Source of the DNA: Erythrobacter sp.
GTDB taxonomy: Bacteria > Pseudomonadota > Alphaproteobacteria > Sphingomonadales > Sphingomonadaceae
Assembly: GCA_024642565.1 (NCBI GenBank)
Contig: JAHEAV010000005.1
Coordinates: 75,488-122,651 of the forward strand
Reading direction: 5' to 3'
DNA length: 47,164 nucleotides
The position numbers and the translations under genes are program-made. Shown here piece by piece: positions 44,700 through 47,164 of the stretch. Under the pieces are notes generated by a model. That model saw only the letters and a program-made list of their open reading frames with translations. It was not told the origin of the DNA and searched no databases. Every line of letters starts with the position of its first letter. Position 1 is the stretch's first letter.

Positions 44700-46598
44700 T
44701 CAACTGGTCAATCCGAGTTTTTCCACCGCGCGATCCAGCATGAGCATTTGCCACAAAAGCCGGCCATGGTCGGATCGGCCGGAAATATGCTCCTCTGCCA
44801 ATTGGGAGAGCCGTTTCGAATCGAACCATCCGGTCCGAGCCAGCGCCGCACTGGACCCGATCGCGCGGGCTTGCCCCGCCAGCGGACCGCGCAGCCATTG
44901 CGCGAGAGGAGTCACAAAGCCCTGCTTCGGGCGGTAGAGAATGTCGTGCGGCAAATACCGTTCCATCGTATGCTTCAGCAGCCATTTGCCCTGACGCCCG
45001 CGAATGCGCTGGCGTTGCGGAAGGGAGGCACCAAATTCGACCAATCGGTGATCCAGCAACGGCTCCCGCGCTTCGAGGCTGACAGCCATACTGGTGCGAT
45101 CAACCTTGGTCAGAATATCGCCCGGAAGCCAAAATTTGAGATCGGCATATTGCGCTCGATCAAGTCCGGATCGCGCCGGGGCCTGGCGCATCAAAGCAAT
45201 CAACGGATCTTCTGCGCGGTAGTCGCCGCGTATCTTGAGGAATGCGTCCGAATAAAGCGCCGAACGCAATTCGGGTGGGATTACCGACAGGCCGCGCGCA
45301 TAGCCTTCCTCGCCACTGGCCGCGAGCGCGAGCAAGGTTGATTTTGCCCGCAACGGTTGCGGCGCCCAGTCCGCCTTGGGCCAAGCCCGTCCCAGCACCC
45401 CGAATACGGGCGCGCGCAACGCCGCTGGCAACACGGCGCGGGCTTGTTCCTCCCGCGCATGGAAGACTTGCCGCCGGTACCCTGCAAAGGCTTCGTCTGC
45501 GCCATCGCCGGACAAGGCCACGGTAACCGTCTTGCGGGCCAATTCGCATACTCGCAAGGTTGGCAAGGCAGACGCATCGGCAAAAGGTTCGTCGAATATC
45601 CCGGCGATCCGGTCGATAGCCCCGAAGTCATCAGGGTCGACCTTTTGGCTTTGGTGATTGGTTTGAAAGATGCGCGCGACCTGTTCAGCGTAGGCGGTCT
45701 CATCCACCGCAGCGACATCGAAGCCGATCGAACATGTTTGCACCGGTTCCCGGCTCGCTTCCGCCATCAAGGCGACGACGCTGGATGAATCAACTCCGCC
45801 CGAAAGGAATGCCCCAAGCGGCACATCCGATATCATCCGTGATGTAACCGCTTGCCGCATATGATGCAGCAGTTCGGCGGAAAGATCCGCTGTCGAACCG
45901 GTATGCCGCGCGGCGAAGCTGACATCCCACCACTGGACTGGCCGCGTAAGCGGTCCGCCCTGCTTCAGCAGCCGGTAATGCCCTGCGGCAAGCTTTTCGA
46001 CGCCTTTGAGGAAGCTGCGATGATCCGGGATATAACCCCAGGCAAGGTAATCCTCCACCGCCAGAGGATCCACCTCTCGCCGCAACAGTGGATGCGCCAG
46101 CAACCCCTTCAGTTCCGATGCAAAAGCCAGGCTGCCATCGCTTAGCGGCGCCATGAACAGGGGCTTCACCCCTAACCGGTCCCGCGCCAGAAGAAGCTCC
46201 CGGCGTTCTCGATCGTACAAGGCGAAGGCAAACATGCCGTGCAATCGGCTCAGGCAATCAACGCCCCATTGCTGCCATGCTGCCAGAATAACTTCCGTAT
46301 CACCGTCGGTACGAAACTGTGCGCCCAGGCCTGAAAGTTCGCGGCGCAGTTCCTGGAAATTATAGATTTCGCCATTGAACGCGATGACCGCCCGGCCATC
46401 CGCCGAATGCATCGGCTGCGGCGATCCTTCAAGGTCGATGATTGACAATCTGCGGTGACCGAGCCCGATCCCCTGCGCCGTCCAAACCCCGCTACCATCG
46501 GGCCCGCGGTGAACCAGAGCATCGCACATCCGCTCAATCCGCTGGGGATCAACCGGCTTGGGCGTTTCGCCATGGAAGATGCCAGCAATCCCGCACAT
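44700..46598 (-). CDS. XrtA/PEP-CTERM-type amidotransferase (asparagine synthase family)
   Basis: 632 residues. The class II glutaminase domain starts with MCGIAGIFHG, Cys2 being the nucleophile after Met removal, with HRGPDGSGVW and FNGEIYNFQELR following. The synthetase domain has the ATP-binding loop FLSGGVDSSSVVALM and ALSGDGADEAFAGYRR. Family members transfer amide nitrogen from glutamine; those in exosortase/exopolysaccharide clusters probably modify a sugar or peptide component. The neighbouring EpsI-domain gene supports the XrtA assignment. The frame continues upstream to 46640, but Cys must follow the start Met, so 46598 is right. Confidence 0.9.
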   Translation of the reverse strand: MCGIAGIFHGETPKPVDPQRIERMCDALVHRGPDGSGVWTAQGIGLGHRRLSIIDLEGSPQPMHSADGRAVIAFNGEIYNFQELRRELSGLGAQFRTDGDTEVILAAWQQWGVDCLSRLHGMFAFALYDRERRELLLARDRLGVKPLFMAPLSDGSLAFASELKGLLAHPLLRREVDPLAVEDYLAWGYIPDHRSFLKGVEKLAAGHYRLLKQGGPLTRPVQWWDVSFAARHTGSTADLSAELLHHMRQAVTSRMISDVPLGAFLSGGVDSSSVVALMAEASREPVQTCSIGFDVAAVDETAYAEQVARIFQTNHQSQKVDPDDFGAIDRIAGIFDEPFADASALPTLRVCELARKTVTVALSGDGADEAFAGYRRQVFHAREEQARAVLPAALRAPVFGVLGRAWPKADWAPQPLRAKSTLLALAASGEEGYARGLSVIPPELRSALYSDAFLKIRGDYRAEDPLIALMRQAPARSGLDRAQYADLKFWLPGDILTKVDRTSMAVSLEAREPLLDHRLVEFGASLPQRQRIRGRQGKWLLKHTMERYLPHDILYRPKQGFVTPLAQWLRGPLAGQARAIGSSAALARTGWFDSKRLSQLAEEHISGRSDHGRLLWQMLMLDRAVEKLGLTS

Positions 46599-46609
46599 GG
46601 AGCAGAGCC

Positions 46610-47164
46610 CTAACGAAGACCGGCGATGTGGTCCATCCATTCGCCTTCGTCACCAATTGCGGAACGAAAGTTGCCGATGGTTTGCGCGGCATTTGTTCCG
46701 CCATGCTCCTCCGCCGACAGGATGGCGAGAATAGTCGGCTGGCGGCGCAGCAATAGATGATCACGCATTGCGGCCAGTTTGAGCGAGACAGCACTGCCTG
46801 TGGTCATGCCGCCAGTGCGGTAGGATGTTTCCGTCAGACGCCGCACATTGCCATAAGCCAGCAGGTAATCTGCGTTCGCCTGCTTCGTCGAACGGCCGGG
46901 TTCCAACCAACGCCAGGGCGTATCTGGCGTCAACGATCCTTCCCCGAAAGCACTGGCTTCGTGCCCTTCCCGCTGAGACGCATAGATAGCGATAAAAACG
47001 TCCACATCCTGGCCAGCTGCGCTGCGATAGCGGCCAATTAGACGCAGAGCGGCCCCGCTTGCCCGCGGCTGCCATGGAACAGTTGGGGCATAGGCAATTT
47101 GTTGCCAGCCTGGCACATGCGGCAGGGCAACCCGTGGCGGCAAGCGCGCCTCCATGCGCGAAGC
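46610..47164 (-). CDS. EpsI-domain C-terminal part of exosortase A-like protein (5' end outside window)
   Basis: At least 184 codons; the frame is open to the window edge, so the start lies outside (the ATG at 47155 is probably internal). The visible part matches the EpsI/DUF3485 domain: LPHVPGWQQI, the strand pattern VDVFIAIYASQREGHEA, and the TGGMTTGSAVSLKL region. In sphingomonads this domain is often fused behind the membrane part of exosortase A (XrtA); the catalytic residues would then be beyond the window. A free EpsI protein is the alternative. It ends 11 bases before the amidotransferase start, consistent with one exopolysaccharide-export operon. Confidence 0.75.
   Translation of the reverse strand, partial: ASRMEARLPPRVALPHVPGWQQIAYAPTVPWQPRASGAALRLIGRYRSAAGQDVDVFIAIYASQREGHEASAFGEGSLTPDTPWRWLEPGRSTKQANADYLLAYGNVRRLTETSYRTGGMTTGSAVSLKLAAMRDHLLLRRQPTILAILSAEEHGGTNAAQTIGNFRSAIGDEGEWMDHIAGLR

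Overview
The window looks like chromosomal DNA of an alphaproteobacterium of the order Sphingomonadales, most likely an Erythrobacteraceae-type genome. This is inferred from the protein families: a nuo–birA–coaX–RNase J–DUF1467 run, an RNase E with an acidic insertion and a C-terminal GWW motif, and an XrtA-type asparagine synthase next to an EpsI-domain protein. The DNA is moderately GC-rich and densely coding. I see no rRNA, tRNA, CRISPR array, insertion sequence or phage gene.

Layout. (1) 1-1638 (+): 3' part of a long coiled-coil protein. (2) 20243 down to 1641 (-): one tightly packed polycistron with all fourteen complex I subunits (nuoA to nuoN), then birA, coaX, RNase J and a DUF1467 membrane protein. 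Two non-nuo genes are embedded: a 57-residue two-helix membrane peptide between nuoD and nuoE, and an exported protein translationally coupled between nuoF and nuoG. NuoC carries a lysine/alanine/proline repeat tail. (3) 20475-23266: a coniferyl-aldehyde-type dehydrogenase (-) divergent from a thiolase (+). (4) 23356-24393 (+): two related small lipoproteins, each with its own terminator. (5) 24442-26048: an exported SH3 protein (-) divergent from a D-2-hydroxyacid dehydrogenase (+). (6) 33106 down to 26224 (-): N-acetylmuramoyl-L-alanine amidase, PBP1A, peptide release factor 2, a methyltransferase with a lipoprotein signal, and a nitronate-monooxygenase-like flavoprotein. (7) 33570-36365 (+): RNase E behind a hairpin-rich 460-base leader. 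(8) 36437-40199: a second aldehyde dehydrogenase, a METTL7-like methyltransferase divergent from a haloalkane dehalogenase, and an SDR. (9) 40434-43578 (+): sdhB, a PaaI-type thioesterase, zapE and a four-repeat membrane protein, nearly all overlapping. (10) 47164 down to 43581 (-): the EpsI-domain end of an exosortase-like protein, the XrtA-system amidotransferase and a homologue of RpfF, the DSF signal synthase.

Functionally the window is mainly energy metabolism (complex I, SdhB), cofactor supply (biotin ligation, pantothenate kinase), RNA turnover (RNase J and RNase E), cell-wall synthesis and aldehyde/fatty-acid chemistry. The parts most worth following up are the RpfF-like synthase beside the exopolysaccharide/exosortase locus, the two extra genes and the NuoC tail in the complex I operon, the lipoprotein-type methyltransferase coupled to prfB, and the structured leader of RNase E. 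Start codons were re-chosen where the longest open frame ran back into the neighbouring gene; this is stated in each entry.
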